Under the pieces are notes generated by a model. The model was not told the origin of the DNA and searched no databases. It saw nothing but the letters and a program-made list of their open reading frames with translations. DNA of 64,000 bases from Plutella xylostella (lineage: Eukaryota > Arthropoda > Insecta > Lepidoptera > Plutellidae): the NCBI RefSeq assembly GCF_932276165.1, contig NC_064007.1:4784001-4848000 (forward strand), written 5' to 3'. Each line of letters begins with the position of its first letter. Within the stretch, counting starts at the first letter, position 1. The translations under genes were made by a program, and so were the position numbers. Shown one piece after another: positions 34,941 through 48,110 of this stretch.

Positions 34941-35629
34941 TACTGGACCAAAAAAGTACTAGGCTACCAACAAACACCAGGAGATTTCTCTAACATCTAG
35001 CTATCTCTTTCACACGCACGCATCCATCTCTGTCGATCTCCAAGGAGTTTCATTGATGGACATTCAATTGGACTCGGGCTGACCACCCCGAATGTGCGAC
35101 ATGATAAATAAAAGCAAGTTGAACGCATAAATCTGAGCCTTTGCCCATTCTGCTCTGGGTTACCCTTCGAGAGATATGAAGGGGATAGAGGTGACCACTA
35201 ATTGTTTTACTACAGTGAATACTCTTATTTTTTTATATTTGTGCAATAAAGAGTTAAATAATAATAAATAAATATACACTGTATTTTAATCTTTGGCCTA
35301 AGGTAGATAAAGTATAAAAAATATATGGCATTTTTGTTTTGGGAATCAGGACTTTAACCTACTTACATAATTATTTGAGTGGGAATACGCAGTATAGAAA
35401 AAAATAAAAAAAAATGCTAAAAATACACAATTTCATAAAATATAACCAAATAAAATAACAGTTGAACGACATAACATATTATTCTTTTGAAGAGAATTCC
35501 ATTCCCATAAAGGGTAAACAAGGCAACAAGGAAGCGAATAAAAACAACAATTTCCCTAATTATTCTTTGGAAAAGGACACAGAAAAATAAATTTAGCAAA
35601 CGACAAGACTGCTCTATCATTTGCTAGCT

Positions 35630-35690
35630 CTGCGCGTGCGTATTTCGGGCCGCTTTGATCTCGCCGCGGTTTAATGAGCAGCGCCGTATA
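35630..35690. promoter_or_regulatory. GC-rich island with TCF-type site, sister to the 29.6-kb island
   Basis: It contains CTTTGATCTCGCCGCGG, sharing the 14-mer TTTGATCTCGCCGC with the island at 29.6 kb. Both also carry GCGCGTGCGT and, further on, ATGAGCA. CTTTGATC is a TCF-type site. Confidence 0.35.
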
Positions 35691-36719
35691 GACGAACTAA
35701 CTAGTTCCAATTTCAAATTGTTCGCTACTTCACTTTTGTCTGAGCTTTAGCACGTTAAATTCGCAAGTATTGTGAATGATAATATTTAATAAACAATACG
35801 GAATTACATAATGTATGTATCTAATACCAATAATTCGATAACTTTTAATTAACCGACGAAAAATAATAATAAATTAGTATTTAACAAAAACCGAATTGTC
35901 AGACAATATCTTTTATTTGTTATTTTCTTTGAATTTACAGGACCCACCGTTTAGTCTTTTATGCGATATACTGGTAGGTACCTAGCCTACCTAGAGATGT
36001 TGATAAAAGCGGCTTGCAAATCCCGATCACCGAACCGTGATCACCGAACGTGTAAGCGTTCTGATAATGTGTATTTATTACGGGTTCTCCGTCTTTTGAA
36101 TTAACAATGTAATAATAAACATCGTTCCATTTTGCCTCTAGATATGTACGTAAATTGCGCAGATTTGAGCAGATACCTAAAAGCTATCGAGTAGGCATAT
36201 GACGGTTAAATTAAGAATATTAAGGCAATACCATCAAAAACCTAAAGCCTACTCAACAAAAATTTAGCCAATCATAACAGAGGGTTAAGCGGGAATATGA
36301 AATCTCCCTCTTGCAGCTGACTATTTTTTTAACACCCTGTTATATCGGTAATTATTTCAAAGCATTACATCGTGATGAATAAAATTCATAAAACATCCTA
36401 ACCACGTACTTATCATTTAATAGAACAAAGGCAATTTACGCTACTGTTGAGTCATTATTTATCAGAAGTTGACCGGCAAGTAACAATAGTTAGATATTAT
36501 TTGCATACTTGTCTCATGAGCATTGCTTATTAGGTCGACTGGCTTGGCCTACTAACGAGGTCTTTTGCACTTAGATGACGTAAGCAATAGCTTGGTTTTC
36601 AAAGATCTTAACTTTAATCTAATATCTACTGGACTCAACGACAAGTTCTGCTTAAGTTGCCGTTCCCAGTTTTGAAACCGATGTAGTAAGTGATTAAATG
36701 ACATGAGTCATCTAGCACA

Positions 36720-36880
36720 TCCAGATATGTGAACCCACCAACCCGCAGTAGACCAGCGTGGAGGGGAAATGGTCCAAGCTTAGGAAGGCAGTTTAGAGCT
36801 TGGGGATATGCACAACGGTTCCATTCGAGAGAGCCAGGTGCGGGTACTTACATCCCCACAGAGAATAGAATAGAATGACA
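36720..36880 (+). repeat. Dispersed repeat, copy inverted relative to 40.9 kb
   Basis: It shares 'atatgcacaacggttccatt', 'cgagagagccaggtgcgg' and 'ccccacagagaatagaatag' with the reverse complement of 40860-40945 at high similarity. It is a dispersed repeat of unknown class. Confidence 0.6.
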
Positions 36881-37119
36881 TGAATCACAATGGTTGACGA
36901 TAGATAGCCTTCTCTAGAATATAAGCCTCAGCCTATACATAATAGGTCTGCAAAGAAACAATTGCGAAAAATATTAAAACCTCCAACAACATGACACGGA
37001 CACTACAGACACATTGTACAAGAATGAAATCTAAGCTTTTAATCCGTTGGAAGCCAATCGCGAAAAGTGACATTACGAAAACATCGCAACTGGCAACCAA
37101 GTAAAAAAAAAACACGAGT

Positions 37120-37280
37120 TTTCATTTTAAGCGGGAAACACACAATAGCGCGGCAAAATTGCGCGTCACTCTGGGCATTCCAATTTGTCAAACGCTACCC
37201 GCAAGATGGCGGCCGGAAGCGCGGGAAAACGGGAAAATGGCGTCCGCTTTTAATTAAAATTTTGTCGCCATTTGATTTGC
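37120..37280. promoter_or_regulatory. GC-rich island with YY1/Pho-type and E2F-like words
   Basis: It contains AAGATGGCGGC at 37203-37213, CCGGAAG next to it and several GCGGGAAA words. This is a composition typical of TATA-less promoters or insulator/enhancer islands. No exon is supported. Confidence 0.3.
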
Positions 37281-40019
37281 GCGGGACGTGTTGCGGTAAT
37301 TAGTGGTGGTAATATTTGGATAACTGTGTTATTTATACGGCTATTAGTGGTAATGTAAATGTCCCACATGTCCATTGGCCGTGCTCATTAAATAATGATA
37401 TCGCATAAAAAGTTTTTGGTTTCTCTGAGTTGAACATCCTGAAAATAGTCAAATAAATGTTGAAGCACTATTCTAGACATAAATTTGAGGTCAAACATAA
37501 ACTGTTCCAATAACTACATACATTGTACGATAATAAATCTAAACACACACTCATGGGGGCGTAAACTCGATATCACTTACGAAGCAGTGGACCGAGAGGC
37601 AAAAACCCACTGGGAACGGACTTCCGGTCAGCGCCGCCAACACCGCCCCTCATTTCCGGTCGTTACTGCCCCCGCTTCGGAAACTTCTCGAGAAAATCTT
37701 TATGAAAATCCTCTTAGGTAACTATGTAGTAGTAAATAATTTCGCAAAAAGATTTAGGTAAAAAAGAATGAAATTGATTTTTATTGCGCATTGTTCGCGA
37801 CTTTTTTTAAACCCCATGCTGCTACACAACCCTAAGTACAAACAAAAAAATAATTATTACCAAACCAGTGTCCCAGAAGCCATCGCGTCCCAAGTAATCA
37901 GCCCCCTATCATACGACCGTACAATGCCGTAGCCAAGTGCATGTCAACTGAACGAAAACATAAAGAAATAATAGAAACTAAACCCCCCCGTATTAAATAC
38001 AAGTGGGCACAACACAATGGCCACTCGAAATAGGGCTGTGACTGGAATTTTTTATTGAAATTTTTCGGGAGGTCCTGCTGACTCCCGGTTTTTGGATAGC
38101 TTTAGGAAGAGGATATTTTTATTGATATATTGTTAGAATAGCTCTCGAGTTCGGTAGCACAATGGAAGGATACGTACATAGGTTCGAATAAATAAGTTTT
38201 TTTTTATTATTTTTGTCACAAAAACATATAAATGCCCATAATAAGTTATTTAAACAAACGAATATTGTTTTTTAACTAAATATATAAAAACATAAATATG
38301 TAGGTACTAATAAACAAACTATAGTGATTCATACATGGCAACCCTGTCGTACAACCCCGACCCCAGAACTCACGGGGAGCGTCGAGTGTATCAATAATAG
38401 TTGGATTTATTTGAATTTGGTCTTATTAATTAACTAGATAAAATACAAGAGCAGTAGCGATCATTTGAGTACACATTGCACCCCAACGAACTGCATTGTC
38501 TATTCCCCACGTTGTAAACAAAACGTTCTTGTTCCAATTTCAATTTGTTAAAAGAGTTAATAGCAAGGTAGTGTCATCTTCCAAATTTAACTTTTTATGA
38601 CAGTAAAAAGGTGAAACAAGAAAGACAAACAAATGAAATGCGCAAGGAGGTGGCACTGGCAGTTTAGAAAAGCGTTCGGAATTTAAAATTTGAAATGTTC
38701 CATGCATCCCGCCGAGCGATTGCCGGAGCATCTACGCGCGGATATCAATATTCATAGACAGGACACAGACACGTGCCGGAAGGGGTCTATTCAGGATACA
38801 TGCGTCTCTCTCCTGCACACTTTTTAATTTTCGAAACAATCTCGTCGACGTCCTTTCGGCATTTAAAATTCGAACGATGGAGTCCTTTTATTGTGTGTCG
38901 CGTCACTTCGGTTATTGTCATTTTAATATTTTCTTCCCGACTACGTATTTGTTCATCGGTAGCTACGTTTTTTTTCTGCATTTAGAATGAAAAGGCGGAT
39001 GCACTTTGTTACTTATAAATGTATCCTCTTTGTCCGCCACTATTCCAGTCAAGATAGTATGTTTTCTAACGCAGCTAAAAATGATAGTTTACATAGCATT
39101 CATAATTTCCCACACCGCAACTATCGATTATGGAATAACGGGCGCCTCATTATATCGGAAAGTGTTATAATTAGGCGAACACATTTAAAATCACGCGCCC
39201 CGCGTCGCAGCCGCTAACAATGAACGCGTGTTTAGTCAATTATTATTTTGTTATTGCCGATAATGAAATGTGGTCTTGCAAATTAGAGCGGAATTTATTA
39301 TTATAATCGTTTTTTTTTTGTTGGAGAGCGAGTTCGTTTTGTCTAAAACCTAATAATAATAACACAATAGAAATAATGCGTATTCAAAACTGGCGACGAT
39401 AACATAGGTACTTAATAAATAATAATCTCGCAACTCTTCAGCAGTCACACGTTGGGCGCCATTTTGAAAATCTTTTAACATCTGAAGTTTACATATAAGG
39501 GATGTAGTGAAATTATACTCTACAATATAATTGACAGGAATAAGTTAACCCTAATCAAAAGCCCAAGGAAGTAAACCTTATAATCTTTAAATTTAAAATT
39601 TGGCGACGTCGACAGCATATTTTAGTGCATTTGTGGGATAATGAGGTCATTATAATGTATCTTAATTGGGGTGTGGTGGAGTTCGTTAAGGGATGTTGGT
39701 GAACGCGTATCATTTTGTTGGGTATAGGGTTACAAGTAGGTGTTTATCAAGTTTGCCTGGTGATTAGGATTAGCGTGGTTGCGGTATTTGTTAGTCAAAG
39801 TGAGTTAATTGCAGCAAACACTGGTGATGATTATATTGAGATCAAAACCTATGTTACTTATATTATTAACACTAATTGTACAGTCAGCAAACTCGTCGTT
39901 TCGCAACTAACCTTAGAAACAACGCATTTACAAACGTTGAAGCTTTACTTAGCTTGCCAGAATCCAAAACGAAATACACGTTCGAAAATACGTTAGGTAA
40001 ACAGTGATTTGTTTCTCAA

Positions 40020-40160
40020 ATAGCACCGAGGCGGACGTCAGCGGCAGGTTACGCAGCGGGGGAGGGGGGGGGGGGTGACGAAGGGGGTGCGGGGTGCGGT
40101 TGCGATCCCTTTGATGTTCTGCCGCCGGCGGCTAGGCCGAGACGCCTGTACGCGAAAGCT
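40020..40160. promoter_or_regulatory. GC-rich island with full TCF site and paired helper sites
   Basis: CCTTTGATG at 40108-40116 is followed four bases later by GCCGCCG at 40121-40127 and its inverted copy CGGCGGC at 40126-40132. The HMG box of Pan recognises the first and its C-clamp the second in fly Wnt enhancers. A long G run lies at about 40060-40076. This is a candidate Wnt-responsive element inside the gene for its own effector. Confidence 0.45.
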
Positions 40161-40473
40161 GGGTAACCGACGCTTAGCTTTGTTTTCCAGTTAACCGGCA
40201 CACATTTTGGTTAAATTCTGTTTGTGTACTTGCATTGTACAATGAATGGTCATTATTGCAGATATTAGAGAAAACATCGTTATTAATGACCCAGCGCACA
40301 ATAGGGAATATGCGTAATTTTTTTTTATACTTTTATTGGATAGTTTTACATCACTTTATTATAGTAAAAAAAAATCAACGCCAAAATAAGTAATTTAAGG
40401 TATTTTAAAGAAAGTTAAAAAATTACAACCATCACGACCACTTTGCAATTCCCGTCAGGATGGCGGGCTGTCG

Positions 40474-40481
40474 TGACGTCA
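40474..40481. promoter_or_regulatory. Palindromic CRE-type site
   Basis: TGACGTCA, 320 bp from the TCF-helper island. Inferred from consensus only. Confidence 0.3.
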
Positions 40482-40859
40482 TAATCGTTTAATTTCACGG
40501 CTCAGAATAATGAGTCCCGTCAGTCGGCATAGATTTTTTACCTTATCAAGTAATCACAGAGTACTTTTGTATTTTCAACAAACCAATGTTGTCATGGTAA
40601 CAAACGAAAAAGGAAGTGTATAAAGTGTGATCAGTGGCTGTTTTGTAATGGTAATAAAGTGTGACCAGTGGCTGTTTTGTAATGGGAGCTCGTAAATAGC
40701 TGCTAGTAGCTCTTTTGAAATGGGAGCGCGCAAACCAGAGGACCTTTGTACACAATATTACGCTATTATGGCAATATGAATATAAAGTAATATTTGTATT
40801 GTATGTAAGTACTTACTGTAACTTTGGTTCTCAGTAAGAGAGACTAGGGTTAGTGGGTC

Positions 40860-40945
40860 ATTCTATTCTATTATCTGTGGGGGTGTAAGAACCTGCACCT
40901 GGCTCTCTTGAATGGAACCATTGTGCATATCTCAAAGGTCTAAAC
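40860..40945 (-). repeat. Dispersed repeat, inverted partner of 36.8 kb
   Basis: It reads 'ttctattctattatctgtgg', 'aacctgcacctggctctctt' and 'gaatggaaccattgtgcata', the complement of 36797-36868. The two copies could pair in the transcript across about 4 kb. Confidence 0.6.
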
Positions 40946-41601
40946 CCCCTTATCTAAACTATCGAATAAGAGTATAAAAATATATGCATATTCCCTAATA
41001 TTTGGGCACACGGCTCTCGACTTTTCAATAGTCTTTGCTGTCCTTTTCCGCAGCTGGCCACAGTTTACTCGTTCATACTGCGTAATAAATTTAATGTGTC
41101 CAGTTCTTCTGATTACGAGAATTCTTCCATAACTTAATTTAGAAAAAATAACAACTTTTGAAATATACTAACGACTGCCATTATAACCTAAAAGTAGAAA
41201 GAGCAACTTGTGTCATGCTCATGTCATAATACTGACAATAAAAATTTAATTTTATTGTGTTGCAATATGGAGCATATTTGAGTGGCTCGTTGACTAGCGA
41301 ATGGCTGTTTACGCCTCATTACAATAGAACAACTAGTGGCAGCCCATACACTACCAACAAAAAATATAAAAAGTCCTAAACTTTGCAAACAAACAAGCAT
41401 ATCAAACAAGAAGTGGAGAGGTTATAGGAGGCTAGGATCTACTCGTATTGGAAGAATTTTTATGTGATCCATCGTATCTGATCACAATGAGCATCACAAA
41501 TACTCGGTGACATTAACATTTCTTTGTTTACACTTGACATTTATTTAACTATACGCAAACGCAAAGAAGTTATTATTCTGAGATTGATATATAAAGAATT
41601 A

Positions 41602-41609
41602 TGACGTCA
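41602..41609. promoter_or_regulatory. Palindromic CRE-type site
   Basis: TGACGTCA followed by 'catccgccc'. Inferred from consensus only. Confidence 0.3.
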
Positions 41610-42303
41610 CATCCGCCCTAAGAAAATGGGTGACGTTTCTCGGAAGTTAGAATTTACCGAAGTTTTTTTGTACTTTTCAACTTCATTTACTTGTTCAAAA
41701 ATAAATTATAATCAAAAATAATGATGGAGTCGTAGTTATGAAACAACAAAGTTTATTATAAATAATATTTGACCTTTATTTGAACCACTTGCATATTCCC
41801 TATTGGGTTCATCAAACTTAATTCTTAGTATTACCCGATATGTAGGTACTTGATTGTAGATTAATTGGATTGTCCTAAACTCTACGAATTTCCGGATGTG
41901 CACTCAATATAACCTGAAACACAGGTCCCATCTTTGGTCTTAATTAAAATTGCTGTTCGTGCAGAAATACCATGAATATTGTATCCTAAAGCTACAAAGA
42001 AGGGTGCGGGCCCACGAGACGGTCCACACATGCCCTTTGACATGCTGATTCGGGCCTAATATTTTCATTACGGGCTACACATTAATTCGGCCTGCCCACT
42101 CCCCTAACATAAATAATGAATGTATTTCTGCGGTCGCGACGTCACTCGGAACAACATAATGTTGCCAGCGCTACGACATTATCAAGCGTCCCCACACTTC
42201 GATCAAATAATTTATGCCCGCTGCGATCCTCGGAAATACTTCTGTGACATTTATGTTTTTGTCTTATGACTTTTCTGTCACAATAATGTTAAGTATTTTA
42301 TAG

Positions 42304-42312
42304 GATCAAAGG
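42304..42312 (-). promoter_or_regulatory. TCF HMG-type site
   Basis: GATCAAAGG on the plus strand is CCTTTGATC on the minus strand, a full match to CCTTTGATS. No helper word is seen nearby. Confidence 0.3.
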
Positions 42313-43274
42313 ACTTTTTTAATGAGCCACTGAATATGCTAATTTGGATTAAATGAGGCAATACAGTAGACGGAGGATAGTGGTTTATAGTTTATACGAG
42401 TCGGAATAATATTATGAATCATATTTCATGTGTGTATATAATATGCTAGTAAAAATATCAAAATTCGTAGCACACCGAATGATTGAATGGTTACATTGAA
42501 TCTCCTATCTGTGTATATAGACAACAAAAATATAGGTAATCAAAACCGCTGACCACAAATCCTACTATTTAAAACAAAATAACCAACCCATTTAAAAAGC
42601 TCTCCCATTCCAGTCTGTTTAAAGTCCCCAAAGATTTGTCCCACAAACATCACGTAGGAGCGAGACACGCGGGCTGCATTACAAAATGGTCGCATAGTAG
42701 GCTGCGTACCGTATACATTACCGTATGCGACGCTACTTGGATATTTCGAAACAATAGTAGGAATCGTTTGGTCAAGGAATGGTAATTATTTTCTCTCTTT
42801 AGTCTACAGTCGACTGCCAGATATTTATATACTAAAGGCATTCCACTTAATACGATCGGAATGTAACGCTTTTATAAACGTTTTTTTACTTTATCCGTAT
42901 TTGAAATAGGTAACCATTGATTGTCTCAAAATACAGTAAGCTCTAGCTCTACTTTCGTGAAATTTAAACTACAAAATCATGTGAAATCAGCCCGTGAATT
43001 CACACTTTCTAAGTTCAAATATAGAAATCGTATAAAACTGTAACAGAAACATGTTAAAAATCGCGAACGATTTCGTTTAGGTAGATGTGAAAAAGCACTT
43101 ATCTGTTCGTTTGTATCTTGCTGATTTGGTCGAATAATCTTGTTCTGAATAAACTTACCTGAAACAATAACGGTAAAACATTATTAAAATAAAAATACAT
43201 ACAAATTACAATCATAAACCATAAAAAATTACCGTTGGAAACAATTTAAGCCATTGGAAGACTTTGGCATTTAA

Positions 43275-43365
43275 AAATCATCATCATCATCAGCCAATAA
43301 TCATCCACTTCTGGACATAGGCCTCTTCCAAGGAGCGTCACAAAAATCGGTCCTCATCCTTCCTT
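43275..43365 (+). repeat. LINE-type dispersed fragment
   Basis: 'catcatcatcatcagccaat', 'ctggacataggcctcttcca' and 'ggagcgtcac' match in order the common lepidopteran repeat also seen at 34.8 kb. Confidence 0.6.
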
Positions 43366-43669
43366 TAAAAATACGACTCCAAAATACAAAGAATCTAGTG
43401 CATCTATGTTTATAAAACCATGTCATAGTCAGACAGAGATGGAAGTAGATAAGCGGCGCGTGAGCACATGTGATGGTATCAGTGCTGGGTGCAACGTCTT
43501 CTAGTTTTATAGTCAGCCAGTAACGGCTCGGCGGCATTCTGAATTTAAAAACTGTCGCTGTCAAAAGCTTCGATATTTGAAAAAGGGAATGATAGCTATC
43601 CTACTTCCTACTAATCTAATAAATACATAAAAAGTACTGGCCAGATTATAGTGGAATTAGGTATATAGG

Positions 43670-43775
43670 GAGCTGATGCCCTAGAATCTAGGGCCTAGAT
43701 TAACGCAGGCTCATTTTTATCCCGAAATCCCCACAGATTTTTTTTAGGCCAAGAGCAGCTTACGGGCAACAGCTT
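43670..43775 (+). repeat. Degraded relative of the repeat at 1-180
   Basis: The words 'tttttatcccgaaatcccca', 'aggccaagagcagcttacgg' and 'caacagctta' follow the same order as the right half of the window-start repeat. Several substitutions make it an old copy. Confidence 0.4.
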
Positions 43776-46273
43776 ATAATAAAGTAGAACTTATTGTTTT
43801 TTCTGTAAGTAAGTTTTCACTGGTTTCCTAGAGATTATGTTAACCAGAGCAATTAATACAGTAATTTACACCGTTTAAAAAACTCATTGAAGTAAAACAA
43901 ATTGTAAAAAAACGTGTTAAAAGAAAACCGGAACCCCTTCCCTTAGCAAGAACACAGTTCTTTTGTTTCTCACCTGCATTTACGTACAGTTATCCCTAAT
44001 TAAATATCGTAACATAACATGCTCGCATATATTGCTCGGTTTTTATCGCTAAATAAAGTAGAAACTGCGAAACATTAATTAAATAACATGAACACATGAA
44101 TTAGTTATCGGCGGACCTGAGGTCCGTTGAGGCGCCCTAGTCTTTGCTTAAGGCGAAGGTCGCATTGTCTGATTAGTGTATAGTATACGATTATTAAGAT
44201 AAATTGATTGATTGCTAATTTTACAAACGTAGGTAACTATTTAAACTGGTACATGAACTTAATTGAATGGATCTTTTTGGATGATACCGAGGTATTTTGC
44301 CATATCCATACCATATTACATTACAAGTAACGAAACATTCAATACAGAAACAAATGACAAAAATCATAAGACCCTATTTTGTTTTTCAGGAATGGGTAAA
44401 AAAATACAGCTTGGCCTTAACCTGCGCCGGCGCAGCTTTTCCAAGTGATGGGCGGAGCGGCCAATGGCGGCCCACTACTGCACTACGCAACAACCAAGAT
44501 GGCGACGCGCCGCGCATATTAATTGTTATATTTATTAATCTTTTAATGAGCCGTTAGCGTCGACGTGCAGACTTCGCTTTATTGATTTTAAACAGACGTT
44601 AAGAAATCAGCCCGTGAATGGGAGGCGATTAATATTTATTGTAACTGCTGATTTTAAGTGTGATACCGATAATGATTATGTGTGACCTTTTTATTTTTGA
44701 GCGCTACACGTTATTAATGAAGGCATTTAACTTTATGAATGGATGACAATGGGTCTTGGAGGAGGAGCGAGGAATGAGTCAATAACAAGGCCTTTTGATA
44801 GCTGATCAATACCTGAAAGTAAACCACGAAGCGACGCGAAACGGGACAAAATAATCCGGTGACATACTAAAACGAAGTGAAGACCTACAGACACGGAAAT
44901 CTTAAAAGCCTCACCTCACACAGCTTACCCTATTGCCTCGGTGGCAGACTAGACTTGACGAAAGCCTAGGCGCACTAAATATTCTATGCACTAACAACAC
45001 ACCGCGAGAAGCAAAGGCTTTTAGTGAGGCGGGGATTAGACTGAACGCTGAGAAACGTGTGAAATATAAATCAGCTCGACTTTTAAGGATTTGTTCGTAG
45101 GGTTACCACTTTTCTTGGTTTTATAGGTAACTCGTCTGGTTTTGTTTGTACACATGTAAATTATAAGGATACAATATATGGGAAATTAAAACTTATAAAA
45201 AACTTTTGTTTTATGAAAAATTTATAAGAGACAGTAAAATAAGTCTATGTAAAAATAAACACTTATTTATAAGCGGCTTAAAAATTTGGAATAAGCTGAC
45301 TTGTTAAAATTCTAGTTTCCACTAATCCAATGAAACTTGATACGGTTTTGACATTAAATTAGCAAAGCTAATGCAGTTTTTGCGAAACCCACTCAGCCAT
45401 TCCTGTCACTATCGTGAAATCGTAAAATTTAATCCTCCTATTCATAAACTCACTGACGACTGCCAGGTCAAAACTCCCATAAACATAGTTGGCCATAATT
45501 TCGGAAGTTCCAAATTTGAATTTAAATGTTTCGAATACTATTTAACTGCCGTCAGATCGTCTACCGTGTCTATTGCACCATCGTCTACCGAATATCCGCT
45601 GTAGTTATTATCTTCGTCATCACGATTGGCACTTAAAGAATCTACATAAGGATCATAATGGCGCGCGTTCAGTCCATTGAGACGGAAATAATCAGTATTC
45701 TAGAAACGCCATATATTCGGCGAACCGGAGGTTAAGACCTAAGTCTATAATTTGTGGTGTATTTTATATTTCGAACAGGTTTGCGATGACCGGTTGATGG
45801 GCTGTCAAGTCAATCTGTCAAGATAAGCAAATGAGTGGCGGGTGTATATTTAAATTGCCAATAGAAGATAATAATGTTCCCGGCATTAGCATCTGAGAGT
45901 GTTTAAGATAAACTCTGTAACACTATGAATAGCATTGATAGTCAATAATGTGGAAACACTTCTTGATATAGCTGCTAGTGAGCTTCATTAGTAGCTATGT
46001 ATTTATGAGCCTACCTTTTCTACCCATAGTAAAACGGCTCCTTTTTATTTAGAGGTCAAGATTCTTTCCTTTTTCACCCATAGTCGATAAGTAGGCCTAG
46101 TGCTATCTTCAAATGATAAAAATATAAGGCAAATATCGGTATGACATAAAAGGACCCTAAAATATCCTAATAAAAAAATCATTTCCTGCACTGGTGCAAG
46201 CTAAGAATCAGCCCCAATGTGATCAGTTGAACCGTATACAGCAGGGCGCGTGGTTCAGACAACCTGATGAGCG

Positions 46274-46281
46274 TGACGTCA
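46274..46281. promoter_or_regulatory. Palindromic CRE-type site
   Basis: TGACGTCA within 'gagcgtgacgtcattgctgg'. Inferred from consensus only. Confidence 0.3.
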
Positions 46282-48004
46282 TTGCTGGTAACGAGCCCTT
46301 TACAGTCTTTCTTTACACTTTATTAAATTTTTAGACACGGGATTAGTTTTGGGAATATTTTTAATTTTCTGACGAAATATGGATGGGAGTGTATTAAGTT
46401 TGGGTGAATCTCTTTTCGGTGTGTGACTTTTCGTTCAGAAGGATTATATTGATATACCTATGGATATTTGACGAGTTGCCTTTTTCGTTTGTGGCTGCTT
46501 AGCTTGATGGAGACTGTTTGACTAAACCATATTTTTGTACAAAGGGCATAGCAGCTGGTTTTCAGTTTTGGACAAGCAATTGTATTCATGTAACTGTTTC
46601 ATTAACCTTTCTGTATTTTTTTTATAATATCTGCAACCAGACTTCCTTTAAAGCATTAATTTAAATAGCTTACTAATGTTACAGGATATTTTTAAATTAA
46701 GAATTCTGAAAGTACTAGGGCCGCATAAACTTCTAGAGTTGCAGCTTCGCAATCTAAGCCCACTATTGACACAACACGAGGAAGTCCGAAGAACTAATTA
46801 CAACACACACTCACACACACTTGACAGTGGGATCAGCAAACAGTGATGATACTGACGATCAAACATGTATTAGCATAAACAAACAGTATTATGGCCCTTA
46901 CAGTACATGACAGAGGGGGCACTCCAGGTTGACAAATGGCGCTTGCCTGCTGACGATAGATGGAGTTCATTAGTGAGTGAATAAAAAATATTCATAAGAG
47001 ACACAAACACACACAAGCAAGGGAAAAGCAGATGCAATGGTTATAGATTCTCCTGGTTATAATTTCATAATCTCGTAAAATATCTAGAAAGAATTTTGGA
47101 AAAAGGTTTTTTTTACATTTATCAAACAAAAAGTGGACAAGCCAACTCACGTGCCGATTTAAACTGTGAACTGCCCGCACTGAACCTTCCCAAGAGCACA
47201 CATGTTAAAAAACAATCCAAAACCACTCTTAACCTTCGGACTTTAGAAACAAAACAAAAAACGACATCCAAAAAGTTTAAAAGGGCATTTTAGAACGACA
47301 TGTGTCATCACATCACATCAATGTAGGGATTATGATAACTATCGTACGGATGCCATCTAAGCATTCAGAATCACCCTTTGCGATCAGTCGCTGCTATCCA
47401 GGAATGCTGCATAAGGATTTAAGCTTAGTAGTCAGTGCAGTAAGGTTGGGTTTAGGGTGAAAGGCCAGAATGGGGTGATTCAAAAAAGACAATTGGACTA
47501 AAAAATGCTGTAGACATTAATCCGTATGTAATATCGCAAATTTGTCATCGGTTGGGCGGGCGGCAGTCGGCCTACATCTGTCCCAGTATTTGATTGTGCC
47601 ATTAGGGACGCTACGGTTGTTTGCAATGGGGCCCACTTGATTGAATAGACTTAGACAATAGGTTATTGTATGGATGGACAAAATTAGTGCTGAGTTTTTT
47701 TCATATAGTGAATATGAGAATTCTTAGCCTAAAATTACACAAGCTGTCGTTCACGTAAGATGGAGTCACAGGTCTGTATTAAAAATCACTCTTACAACTC
47801 TAAAAAATATTACTATTGTTCATTAGAATACCTTATAAATCCTCTAAATTTAATATAAAAAATATAAAAATATAACATTTTTCTCGCTATATCTCTAAAT
47901 ACCGTAACCAAACAATTTAATATCAATAACACACCCCTAAATATGAATCGCTTCATGAATTCTTTTGTGAAATATTTATGCGATATTAAATATAGTTGCC
48001 CTTT

Positions 48005-48110
48005 TTGGATGTCATATTCAGACTCATCGGGCGCATCACACGCAGGGGTAGCAGGTTCGAATCTTGTCCAATAAAAAACACTTTGTGATGAGTTTCTTAT
48101 TGACGTGTGT
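48005..48110 (+). repeat. Possible SINE remnant with B-box
   Basis: 'gcaggttcgaatcttgtcca' contains a B-box-like word and follows 'catcgggcgcatcacacgca'. No complete tRNA fold is recognisable. The long open frame on the opposite strand crosses this repeat and is not a gene. Confidence 0.3.
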
